From the NCBI GenBank assembly GCA_963678275.1, contig OY782765.1, positions 248,001-312,000 on the forward strand: a stretch of DNA of 64,000 nt, in the 5' to 3' direction. Of this stretch, positions 9,050 through 17,391 are shown one piece after another. Every line of letters starts with the position of its first letter. Position 1 is the first letter of the stretch. The notes beneath the pieces were generated by a model, which was not told the DNA's origin, did not search any database, and saw only the letters and a list, made by a program, of their open reading frames with translations. Made by a program: the position numbers and the translations under genes. Source of the DNA: G963677445 sp963678275. GTDB taxonomy: Bacteria; Bacteroidota; Ignavibacteria; Ignavibacteriales; Melioribacteraceae.

Positions 9050-11350
9050 TTATCCTTTATATAGCGCTGAAATTACTTTGTCCGGGGTTATTGGCAGTTC
9101 ATTGATTCTTACACCAATGGCATTGTAAACCGCATTACCGATAGCGGCAGCCGCGGGTATCATGGCAGGTTCCCCGACTCCTTTTACACCTGTATTGCTA
9201 AGCAGATCATCACCCGGATTAACACTAATCACATTTATTTCGTCTGGTGTATCAATAATTGTAGGCATTTTATAATCATGCATATTACCATTGACAACTT
9301 TTCCGGTATATTCATCAAGGACTCTCTCCTCGGTGAGGGCAAATCCAAGCCCCATCATTATTCCCCCTTCCACCTGGTTTTCATAGGTCATTTTGTTGAG
9401 CACCCGTCCGGTATCATAGGCCGCCGTGATATTAAGCACTTTTATCTCACCTGTAAGTGTGTCCACTTCCACTTCGGCAAACTGTACTCCGAATGTCTGC
9501 GCGATGTAGCCGTCCGGGTTGGCATTTCTCGCGCCGGTGGTTACCAGTGTGCTCTCATGCATCTTACCCATTATTTCGCTGATTCCAAGTTTTTTTTCGT
9601 CTTCAGAATTAATGCTTATAACTCCATTTTTATAAACCAGTTTATCAGCGGGTGTATCGAGGTGAACAGAGGCGGCGTTAAGCAGCGCCTTTTTCATATT
9701 TTCGGCTGCTTCTCTTACCGCCGGGGAAACCGACGGAGCGGTCAGGCTTCCGCCGCTGACGGGGCATTGCGGACCTGTAGCGGTATCGCCAAGAATAACT
9801 TCGATTTTATCGGGAGAGATTTCAAGCACTTCAGCGGCAATCTGGGCCATCCAGGTATAGGTTCCTCCTCCTATATCCTGAGTTCCGGCGATCAGCCTGA
9901 CGCTTCCGTCACGGTTTAGTTTTAAAATTACTCCGGCAGGAGGTGTTCCGCCGCCCCACCAGATTTGTGAAGCGAGGCCGACACCTCTTTTAATGTGGCC
10001 TTTATCTGATGCCGGCGGACGGAATTTTTTCTTCCAGCCAAATTTCTCCGCTCCCTGGTCATAGGCTTCTATCAGCATTTTGGAAGTATATTTCGGGCCC
10101 CAAACCTGGTCTTTGGGAGCATAATTTAATTTTCTGAGTTCCAGGGGGTCCATATTGAGTTTTTCAGCAAGTTCATCCATGATCGCTTCAAGGGCGAAAG
10201 CTCCCTGAACGTGTCCGGGCGCCCTGAAAGGGCGTTCATTGCCGGCGTTGGTCATTACAGAATATTCTTCAACCTTTACATTATCACACTGGTATAGTGT
10301 TCTCAAAGGCCAGGCGCATCCGGCGCCTCCGTCATAAGCTCCGACCTGTCCGATTGAATGATGATAAAGGCCGAGCAGTTTCCCGGCTTTATTCGCGGCC
10401 GCTTTTAATTTCTGAATGGAATCGGGCCTGTTGCCAACGGCGAGGTTCATTTCTTTTCGGTCGAGTGTTATCTTTACCGGAAGACCTGTCCGTTTAGCGA
10501 GAAGAGCGGCGATAACTGTATATTTACCAGCTTCCAGTTTACTGCCGAAACCTCCTCCCATGTATTTTTTTATAACTCTTACCTTTTCAGTTGGTACCCC
10601 GAGGCTGTACGCGACGGTGTCCCGTACGGAATAAATACCCTGGGTGCTGTCCCAGACATCCAGATTGTCCCCGTCCCAGTTTACAACACTGCAATGCACT
10701 TCGGTAGGGTTATGAATAGCTATTGGTGTTTTGAATGTTCCTTCAACTATAACATCGGCCTCTTTTTCAGCCTTTTCGTAATCTCCCCTGGACGCGTTGT
10801 CGGCCGGGCCCCTCGATATATTTCCTTTTTCATGAATTTTCGGGGCGTCTTCTTTCATCGCTTTTTCAGGATCAACAACAAATGGAAGCTCTTCGTAATC
10901 AACTTTAATTTTTTTAATCGCTGAACGCGCTAAAATTTCATTTTCAGCGAGCACAGCGGCAACCTCATCACCTTCATATCTTACATGAGGATCAAAAAGG
11001 AGGGATGATTCACCATACCATTTTATTTCCGGGCAGTTTTTATGAGAAATAACCGCGAATACTCCTTCAGATTTTTCTGCAGCCGAAGTATCTATGTTCT
11101 TTATTCTCGCGTGAGGATAAGGTGAGCGCAAAATCACCGCGTGTGCCATACGGGGAAGAACCTTATCGAAAGTGTAAACTGCCGTGCCGCTTACTTTATC
11201 ATATCCATCATATCGGGGCAGTGGTTTCCCGACATAACGCAGTTTGTCATTATCGGGCCAGGCTTCAATTTTTTCTTCAGATACTTCCGCGATACGCTTG
11301 AATTCCAGGCCATCTATTTTTTCATCAACTTTAATAATTTTTCGGGACAT
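9050..11350 (-). CDS. paoC: Molybdopterin-binding large subunit of aldehyde oxidoreductase (PaoC-like)
   Basis: 766 residues of the xanthine oxidase large-subunit family. Cofactor and active-site motifs are seen: KYMGGGFGSKLE, NERPFRAPGHVQGAFALE, GTQDIGGGTYTWMAQ, and the terminal KGVGEPA whose Glu727 is the expected catalytic base. It sits about 40 residues from the C-terminus, as in E. coli PaoC (Glu692 of 732). The enzyme would hydroxylate aldehydes to acids at a Mo centre. Substrate range is not deducible. It lies 19 bp after the [2Fe-2S] subunit gene and 4 bp before the FAD subunit gene. Confidence 0.93.
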   Translation of the reverse strand: MSRKIIKVDEKIDGLEFKRIAEVSEEKIEAWPDNDKLRYVGKPLPRYDGYDKVSGTAVYTFDKVLPRMAHAVILRSPYPHARIKNIDTSAAEKSEGVFAVISHKNCPEIKWYGESSLLFDPHVRYEGDEVAAVLAENEILARSAIKKIKVDYEELPFVVDPEKAMKEDAPKIHEKGNISRGPADNASRGDYEKAEKEADVIVEGTFKTPIAIHNPTEVHCSVVNWDGDNLDVWDSTQGIYSVRDTVAYSLGVPTEKVRVIKKYMGGGFGSKLEAGKYTVIAALLAKRTGLPVKITLDRKEMNLAVGNRPDSIQKLKAAANKAGKLLGLYHHSIGQVGAYDGGAGCAWPLRTLYQCDNVKVEEYSVMTNAGNERPFRAPGHVQGAFALEAIMDELAEKLNMDPLELRKLNYAPKDQVWGPKYTSKMLIEAYDQGAEKFGWKKKFRPPASDKGHIKRGVGLASQIWWGGGTPPAGVILKLNRDGSVRLIAGTQDIGGGTYTWMAQIAAEVLEISPDKIEVILGDTATGPQCPVSGGSLTAPSVSPAVREAAENMKKALLNAASVHLDTPADKLVYKNGVISINSEDEKKLGISEIMGKMHESTLVTTGARNANPDGYIAQTFGVQFAEVEVDTLTGEIKVLNITAAYDTGRVLNKMTYENQVEGGIMMGLGFALTEERVLDEYTGKVVNGNMHDYKMPTIIDTPDEINVISVNPGDDLLSNTGVKGVGEPAMIPAAAAIGNAVYNAIGVRINELPITPDKVISALYKG

Positions 11351-11369
11351 AATTTATCCTCGTCTGCTC

Positions 11370-11990
11370 TTAATTCTTTTTAATTTTTTTTGAGGCTTCT
11401 CTTACCGAATCTTTGATTTTGGGATATGCTCCGCAGCGGCAAAGATTTCCCGACATCGCAAGCTCTATCTCCTTGTCGGTGGGATCCGGATTTTTCAACA
11501 GTAGCGCGTAAGCGGCCATAATCTGCCCGGGAGTGCAGAACCCACACTGGAATCCATCTTTTTCAAGAAATGCTTCCTGAACCGGGTGAAGTTCTTCACC
11601 ATTCATCAGTCCTTCTATTGTGATCACCTCTTTTCCGTCTGCGTCAACAGCCAGCATCTGACAGGAATAAACTGCCTCATTATCCAGCAGGACTGTGCAT
11701 CCTCCGCATTCTCCCTGGTTGCAGACAAGTTTGGTTCCGGTAAGTTCCAGTTCTTCCCTCAAAAAGCGGACAAGTGTCATTCGAGGCTCAATATATTTCG
11801 AATATTTACGCCCGTTTACCTTTATCTTAAGCAGTACTTTGCCTTTACTGATTTCCTCAGCTTCATGTTTAATTTCGGCAGGGAGATTTTTCATAGCCGG
11901 TATTATTACAGCGCTCCCGGCAATACCCGCGCCAACCCGTCCCAGGAAATTGCGGCGCGATATTCCTTCAGGTTCATTTTTCTTATTCAT
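11370..11990 (-). CDS. paoA: [2Fe-2S] subunit with Tat signal (PaoA-like)
   Basis: Start placed at 11990 (MNKKNEPEG), preceded by AGGGGAACA; this gives 206 residues. The N-terminus carries a twin-arginine signal, SRRNFLGRVGAGIAG, so the assembled complex should be exported folded to the periplasm. The plant-type ferredoxin cluster uses Cys90, 95, 98 and 110 (CNQGECGGC). The second, helical cluster uses Cys149, 152, 184 and 186 (CGFC...CRC). This matches PaoA and CoxS-type subunits. As first gene of the operon, it supplies the only export signal seen among the three structural subunits. Confidence 0.93.
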   Translation of the reverse strand: MNKKNEPEGISRRNFLGRVGAGIAGSAVIIPAMKNLPAEIKHEAEEISKGKVLLKIKVNGRKYSKYIEPRMTLVRFLREELELTGTKLVCNQGECGGCTVLLDNEAVYSCQMLAVDADGKEVITIEGLMNGEELHPVQEAFLEKDGFQCGFCTPGQIMAAYALLLKNPDPTDKEIELAMSGNLCRCGAYPKIKDSVREASKKIKKN

Positions 11991-12674
11991 TGTTCCCCTG
12001 TATAAATAGATTATTTTGTCTAATTTACTGAACATCATCTATTTATTCAAGAAGAGAAACTGTTGTTATGCGGTTTTAATCATCCGATCGGCGGGATACC
12101 ATGAGGCATGTTATAAAAATTGATGACCATGTGAATAAAATCCGGGGATAAACCGGGGGAAAAAGCAGCATTTCAGATCACAAATATACAGGTCATCTTT
12201 TAATTATCAATTATCCATCAGGAAACTCTTCATTTCTGACTCGGGCAGTTTTCGATTAAGATTATTACGCTTTCCTGACAACTCCTTTTGGTTCCGGCCT
12301 GATCAGCATAGAATATTCCCAAAAGTGCCAATTCGTCATTCGTAATTCGTCATTCGTAATTTTTTTTACTCCGTTCGGTCGGTTTATGAAATTTACTTTC
12401 AGATTATTTTGTTTATTTTTTAGAATAAGCAAAAAAATGTGTATATTTCATTACAGCTAAAATCATGCCTTTTGTCTTATTTTAAGTCACAAAAAGTAAG
12501 AATATATATAGTTATCTTTGCTTTAAAAGATGATTCATCGGTGGTTTAACCGGTTTAGTCGGAGAAAAACCGGTCTTCGTCGAATAAATTAAATGTTTAT
12601 CGATGAAATTGATAACTTTAGCCAGCGAAAATAGTTTTTGAACAGAATGGTCAATAAATGAAAGGGAAACAAAT
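11991..12674. other. Divergent intergenic region with a heptamer repeat
   Basis: This 684-bp spacer separates the oxidoreductase operon from the thioester-domain gene, which is transcribed away from it. It holds an AATTATC-type stretch at about 12203-12220 and a tandem of TCGTCATTCGTAAT units at about 12328-12362, both 7-bp-period repeats found elsewhere in the window. No convincing coding sequence is present. Promoters for both operons must lie here. One TAnnTTTG-like match (TATCTTTG, 12513-12520) resembles the Bacteroidetes -7 element, but no matching -33 box is at the right distance. Confidence 0.6.
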
Positions 12675-15600
12675 ATGAGGAAAAATCTAAGTTACATACT
12701 TGCTTTATTTCTGACATTTTCGGTGCTTTGGGCCGGAAACGATAAACTTGGAATTTACGAAATTCAGGATGGTCAGAGTACAGCGCTCGTAACAGGACAG
12801 CAGGATAAAAGAAATATTACATTTTTAAACCCTGTTACCGGCAGTAACGGCACTTATTCTGTTGGTACTTTTACAGGAACTCTCGATGGTAACCCTGTAT
12901 TGTTTTATTGTATAGACCTGGGACACAACATAAAGTATAACGAGCCATATACCGATGATGGCAATACTCCCGCGCAAATAACATATATACTTAATAACTA
13001 TTATCCCTATAAAGCAATGGGATATCCCGGTTCACTTGGCAATGTAAATGATGAGGCCGCCGCGGTTCAGGGCGCAATCTGGCATTATAGCGATAGTCTT
13101 GATGTTACCACAATGAACAATGCCACCGTAAAAACCCGCGCTCTTGAAATAATCGCAGACGCGAACGCGAACGCCGGAACAACATCTCCTGTAAACACTC
13201 TGGATATCTCTCCTCTTGTTCAGACACTTGTTTATGGAACAACAGCTAAATTTGTTGTTGAGGCTTATGATGAAAACAATGACCCCGCGGAAGGCATTGT
13301 AATTGACCTGGTAACAAATTCTGATGGTGTATTAAGCCATAACCAGGTTACAACCAACGCGTTGGGATTAAGTGATTCAGTTTCCTTAACTCATGTGAAT
13401 GATGACGCAGCAGTTGTTACAGCTTCGGCATCGGTTATTATTCCGCAAGGTACACGTTTTGTTCATGCCGGCGCTCCAAACAGCTATCAGCAGCTCGTTC
13501 TCGCAACTCCACAGTTTGGCACAAGGGAAGTAGAGGCAAATATTTCGTGGTATCCCGAAATTGATCTCAGAGTTTCCAAGTCCGCCGATACGGTTAATCC
13601 GGAGGACAGCACAAATGTTACATTTACTCTGACAGTATCAAATGATACCCAGATTGAAGCAACCGGTGTTGTCGTAAGAGACCTGCTTCCAGACGGAATG
13701 AAATTTGTTTCGGCAAATCCCGCAGGTGATTATGATGAAAATACAGGTATCTGGACAGTAGGTACAGTACCCGCGGGCGGTTCAAAATCACTTGAACTGG
13801 TCGCTATGATGGATTACGGCGCTGCAAATCTTGCTCATTATGATCTTGGTCCTGCCGCCGAATATAACCTTTTTGTAATCAAAGACCTTACCCAGCCTTC
13901 TTCAGATACGGAAGGAAGAGTCGCTGTGGGACGTAACGCTCATCTTCAGAACTATAGTGTTGGAGATAAACTGCCTAATTCGGGCGGCACAGATGATGTC
14001 CTGGTTGTCGGAAGAAAACTGACATTCCTTACAGGTGATGTTTACGCGGGTAATGTTGTTTACGGAAGATTCAAAAATGTTCCTGAAAATGTAGTTTCAA
14101 TTCGTGACGGAACAATCAGAAAAGATACAGTTGTTGATTTCGCGGCAGCGGAAGCTTATCTGACAGACCTCGCAAATACACTTTCCGGTTATTCAGTTAA
14201 CGGAACCACAACATTTGAATGGGGCGGACTAACTCTTTCAGGTTCGGATCCTTTCCTGAACGTATTTGAAATTGCAGGCGCCGATCTTAACGCCTCCAAC
14301 AGCATGACAATTAATGTTCCCAACGGTTCGGTTGTTCTTGTCAATGTAAATGGCAAAAACCTTGTCTGGGGCGGCGGTCTTCAGGTTAACGGAACTGATA
14401 TATCAAATGTACTTTTCAATTTCTGGAAAGCTAAAACGATCGAAATTCAGTATATTGATGTTACAGGAACAATTCTTGCTCCGAAAGCAAAAGTTAATTT
14501 CATCAGCGGTGTTCAGAATGGCCAGATGATAGCGAAATTTGTAGAAGGCCAGGGACAGTTTAACAATGTGAAATTCCTCGGAAATATTCCGATTGATCCA
14601 TATATACCCAACACAGTGGAAATAGTATCGGCAGATCAGGTTGATCCTGACCTTGATAATAATGTAGACCAGTCAATCATAAACATCCTTGTTCAGCACA
14701 ACCCGAATAACGGCGGACAGCCAAACCTTAACTGGCAGCAGGCTCCCGGCGTAGGTTCAAACGAACTGGTTTGGACAATGACTGAAGACCTTAATGGTGA
14801 TCTTATCGCCGGCACATGGGGCGGCAAAATTTATCGTCTCGAAAATAATGGCGCCGACTGGGTACATCTCAATACAAGCGGTATGACTGTCGGTTATGTA
14901 TGGTCACTCGCTGTAAATGATGCCGGAAATATCTTCGCCGGCACAGAGCAGGGATTATTCAAGTCGGATGTTAACGGCGAAAACTGGGCAGTTACCACCT
15001 TCACAGGTAAAGATGTCCGCGCTGTAGTGATTGATCCTCAGAATGATGACATTATGTACGTTGGCACATGGGGATTTGGCGTATACAAATCTATTGACGG
15101 CGGAGCTACATGGAATGAAATGAATACCGGTCTGGTATTTACAGCGATCCACGCTCTGGCAATGACATCCACATCAGAACTTTATGCAGGCACATTCGGC
15201 GGCGGCGTTCAGAAATATGACGCGCAGGGTGGTTCGTGGCTTAGTGTAAATGGCGGATTTGATCATATCTGGAGTCTCGCAGTTAATTCACAGGATGAAA
15301 TTTATGCCGGCACTTATGGCGGCGGTGTATTATTCTCAACCGACGGCGCAACATGGACAACAGAAAATGCCGGTCTTGGAAGCAACTATATCTATTACAT
15401 CAGAATAGACGCTCAGGATAACGTATTTGTCAGTACATGGATGAACGGTGTTTACATGCTGGCAAACGCTCCCGCTCCCGCTCTTGGCAAAATCAATGGA
15501 AGCTGGCTCAATCTTGGTCTCAGCGGATTTGAAGTAAGCGCTGTTTACAAAGATGAGACAACTAATACCCTTTACGCGGGCGCCGGCGACGGAACTGTAT

Positions 15601-15920
15601 ATATGGCAGATATTAACAATGTTACCGGTCTTGGTGAAACAGAAACGATTGGTGAACTCGATTACACACTCGAGCAGAACTATCCCAACCCGTTTAACCC
15701 TTCAACTACGATCAGTTTCTCGGTTAAAACTGCCGGAGTTTACAAAATTAAGATTTACAATGTGATCGGTCAGGAAGTCGCTCAGATTCTGAATGAAAAC
15801 CTGAATCCGGGACAATATAAAGTATCATTTGACGCCAGAAAACTTGGTTCCGGTGTATATATTTATACACTTAAAGGAAATGATGTTCAGATATCAAAGA
15901 AAATGATGCTTCTCAAGTAG
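12675..15920 (+). CDS. Giant T9SS-sorted surface protein with thioester-like, choice-of-anchor A and propeller regions
   Basis: 1081 residues, signal peptide ending near VLWAGND, with AAGGGAAAC upstream. Residues about 25-145 match the Gram-positive thioester adhesion domain (TED/TQXA, PF08341): FYCIDLGH supplies Cys79 and AAVQGAIWHYSD supplies Gln132, the pair that forms the internal thioester. Next come an Ig-like region (about 170-295), a DUF11-like segment (DLRVSKSADTVNPEDSTNVT), and a choice-of-anchor A region (AEYNLFVIKDL, SDTEGRVAVG, GTILAPKAKVNF). A propeller of repeats such as DEIYAGTYGGGVLFSTDG fills about 700-980. The end is a T9SS domain (EQNYPNPFNPSTTISF). Covalent adhesion by the exported protein is inferred from the Cys/Gln pair. 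Confidence 0.85.
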   Translation: MRKNLSYILALFLTFSVLWAGNDKLGIYEIQDGQSTALVTGQQDKRNITFLNPVTGSNGTYSVGTFTGTLDGNPVLFYCIDLGHNIKYNEPYTDDGNTPAQITYILNNYYPYKAMGYPGSLGNVNDEAAAVQGAIWHYSDSLDVTTMNNATVKTRALEIIADANANAGTTSPVNTLDISPLVQTLVYGTTAKFVVEAYDENNDPAEGIVIDLVTNSDGVLSHNQVTTNALGLSDSVSLTHVNDDAAVVTASASVIIPQGTRFVHAGAPNSYQQLVLATPQFGTREVEANISWYPEIDLRVSKSADTVNPEDSTNVTFTLTVSNDTQIEATGVVVRDLLPDGMKFVSANPAGDYDENTGIWTVGTVPAGGSKSLELVAMMDYGAANLAHYDLGPAAEYNLFVIKDLTQPSSDTEGRVAVGRNAHLQNYSVGDKLPNSGGTDDVLVVGRKLTFLTGDVYAGNVVYGRFKNVPENVVSIRDGTIRKDTVVDFAAAEAYLTDLANTLSGYSVNGTTTFEWGGLTLSGSDPFLNVFEIAGADLNASNSMTINVPNGSVVLVNVNGKNLVWGGGLQVNGTDISNVLFNFWKAKTIEIQYIDVTGTILAPKAKVNFISGVQNGQMIAKFVEGQGQFNNVKFLGNIPIDPYIPNTVEIVSADQVDPDLDNNVDQSIINILVQHNPNNGGQPNLNWQQAPGVGSNELVWTMTEDLNGDLIAGTWGGKIYRLENNGADWVHLNTSGMTVGYVWSLAVNDAGNIFAGTEQGLFKSDVNGENWAVTTFTGKDVRAVVIDPQNDDIMYVGTWGFGVYKSIDGGATWNEMNTGLVFTAIHALAMTSTSELYAGTFGGGVQKYDAQGGSWLSVNGGFDHIWSLAVNSQDEIYAGTYGGGVLFSTDGATWTTENAGLGSNYIYYIRIDAQDNVFVSTWMNGVYMLANAPAPALGKINGSWLNLGLSGFEVSAVYKDETTNTLYAGAGDGTVYMADINNVTGLGETETIGELDYTLEQNYPNPFNPSTTISFSVKTAGVYKIKIYNVIGQEVAQILNENLNPGQYKVSFDARKLGSGVYIYTLKGNDVQISKKMMLLK

Positions 15921-15940
15921 TTTATTCTCTCAGGAGATAA

Positions 15941-15976
15941 AAAAAAGGCGCTGTCCGCGACAGCGCCTTTTTTATT
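15941..15976. terminator. Bidirectional intrinsic terminator
   Basis: GGCGCTGTC (15947-15955) pairs perfectly with GACAGCGCC (15959-15967), flanked by AAAAAA on the left and TTTTTTATTTT on the right. It stops the large T9SS gene on the plus strand. With its A-tract it also serves the convergent sigma-factor operon ending at 15998. Confidence 0.9.
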
Positions 15977-15997
15977 TTAAAACTGCTTTGGTAAAAA

Positions 15998-16312
15998 TTA
16001 TTCCACAACTACCGCTGTTCCATAAATCAGAATTTCGGCCGCATTTCCCATTATATAACTTGTTGAAAAATAACATGAAACTATAGCGTTCGCCCCCAGT
16101 TCTCTGGCCGATTCAATCATCCTGTCGGAAGCCTGTTCTCTCGATTCGGCCATCAACTTGGTATATTCTTCTATCTCACCACCCACAATATTTTTCAGGG
16201 CAGCGACAATATCCTTGCCGATATTTCTGGCCCGGATGGTATTCCCTTTGACAATTCCAAAAGTTTTAACTATTGTCTTTCCGGGAATTGTCGGTGTTGT
16301 TGTTACGATCAT
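15998..16312 (-). CDS. YbjQ/UPF0145 family protein
   Basis: 104 residues, the usual length for the family. The sequence matches the YbjQ_1 domain (PF01906): IPGKTIVKTFGIVKGNTIRARNIG, a central amphipathic helix (EYTKLMAESREQASDRM), then ELGANAIVSCYFSTS and a C-terminal strand pair. These proteins form pentamers or decamers of unknown function and have been labelled putative heavy-metal binders. The start overlaps the stop of the anti-sigma-like gene by ATGA, so it is the last gene of the sigma operon. Function unknown. Confidence 0.88.
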   Translation of the reverse strand: MIVTTTPTIPGKTIVKTFGIVKGNTIRARNIGKDIVAALKNIVGGEIEEYTKLMAESREQASDRMIESARELGANAIVSCYFSTSYIMGNAAEILIYGTAVVVE

Positions 16313-16752
16313 CTCTGGATCTCCTTATATTGGTCAGTTTTCGATACAAACCATTTTTCTCTGACAATTGAAAAAAGCAGGACTATCAGTCCGGCTGTCA
16401 GAATAGCGATTCCGGTTTTCACGATTGAGGGTATTTCACTATTTTTCAACAGCTCATTTACAAGCTCAATACTTCCATAAACAAGCAGAATAAGGCTTCC
16501 TAATATTATAGCTATCCAGGCAAAACCCCGTTCAATTCTGTTATAAATTCCTACCCAGTAGTTATCCCAGATATTAACTGTTGGATTTTTTAATCTCATT
16601 TTTGACAAGACCTCCCTGGTTTTTTGTTGTTCTTCAAACTCTTTTTTAAGCTCTTTATCATTTCGTATAATATTATCAAATTCATCTCTTTCAGTAGTTG
16701 AAAGATCATTATCCCAAAAACGTTCCATCAGGTATATAAAGCGTTCGTTCAT
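16309..16752 (-). CDS. Putative membrane-bound anti-sigma factor
   Basis: 147 residues. The N-terminal about 60 residues resemble zinc-less anti-sigma domains (FIYLMERFWDNDLSTTERDEF). Two transmembrane helices follow, about 76-97 (FAWIAIILGSLILLVYGSIEL) and 108-128 (VKTGIAILTAGLIVLLFSIV). No HxxxCxxC zinc motif is present. It is encoded directly after an ECF sigma factor with ATGA overlap, the classic arrangement for a cognate anti-sigma. The call rests mainly on position and architecture. Confidence 0.7.
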   Translation of the reverse strand: MNERFIYLMERFWDNDLSTTERDEFDNIIRNDKELKKEFEEQQKTREVLSKMRLKNPTVNIWDNYWVGIYNRIERGFAWIAIILGSLILLVYGSIELVNELLKNSEIPSIVKTGIAILTAGLIVLLFSIVREKWFVSKTDQYKEIQR

Positions 16753-17273
16753 TTCTCAATCCCCCTGAATTTTGAAGCAAATCTTTTTCTGGCGTAAAAT
16801 AATCGTGACATAACAGTTCCCTGGGGAATTTCGAGAAAATCAGATATTTCTTTATATGAATAACCCTGAAATTCCTTCAGAATTAATACTTCTCGATCCT
16901 CAAAGGATAGCGCGTTTAAAGTTTTCTCAATCTGTTTTCTTCTTTCCTCATTTTCGATTTCCATGGCGGGGGAGGACGATTCAAATTCAATTGCGATGTA
17001 ATCTTCGTAGCTGGTTTCTTTTTTCCTTTTTTTATCCCGTATAAAATTAAGGCAGAGATTACGAAGGATTTTGTAGTACCAGGGGAAGAAACTTCTTGAC
17101 TGATCAAATTCTCCGAAATGTTTATAAGCGCGAATGAATGCTTCCTGCGAAATATCCATAGCGGCATCGTGTCCCCCGACTATTCCCAGGGCCGCGAAAT
17201 ATGCTTTTTTCATATTAAGCCGGACAAGTTTTTCAAATTCATTCATTTGTGTTTTACTTATTTTTTTTGGCAT
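16749..17273 (-). CDS. ECF-type RNA polymerase sigma factor
   Basis: 174 residues. Region 2 is visible as AMDISQEAFIRAYKHFGEF and FPWYYKILRNLCLNFIRDKK. Region 4 is visible as LSFEDREVLILKEFQGYSYKE and ISDFLEIPQGTVMSRLFYA with its helix-turn-helix. Size and layout match RpoE/SigW-like ECF factors. It overlaps the putative anti-sigma gene by 4 bp. The divergent multi-PAS kinase starts about 120 bp away, so the two may share an upstream control region. Signal and regulon unknown. Confidence 0.93.
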   Translation of the reverse strand: MPKKISKTQMNEFEKLVRLNMKKAYFAALGIVGGHDAAMDISQEAFIRAYKHFGEFDQSRSFFPWYYKILRNLCLNFIRDKKRKKETSYEDYIAIEFESSSPAMEIENEERRKQIEKTLNALSFEDREVLILKEFQGYSYKEISDFLEIPQGTVMSRLFYARKRFASKFRGIEK

Positions 17274-17391
17274 TTTACTAATTTACACCATGTTTGAATT
17301 TTTATTCATTTTTTCATGTTAAATTTAAGTATAAAATTGAGTATTTGCGTAATATTGCTTTATCAGATATTTTTTGGACGGGTCGATATAT

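Noticed and set aside
9278..9919. 213-codon plus-strand ORF
   Set aside because: It lies entirely inside the molybdenum subunit gene on the other strand, has odd composition, and matches nothing. It is a shadow ORF.
12513..12520. TATCTTTG as a Bacteroidetes -7 promoter box
   Set aside because: No TTG-type -33 element is at 19-21 bp, and the use of this promoter type in the source lineage is not established. Kept only as a note.
17374..17391. TTG start for the multi-PAS kinase
   Set aside because: No ribosome binding site precedes it. The ATG at 17392 is more likely.
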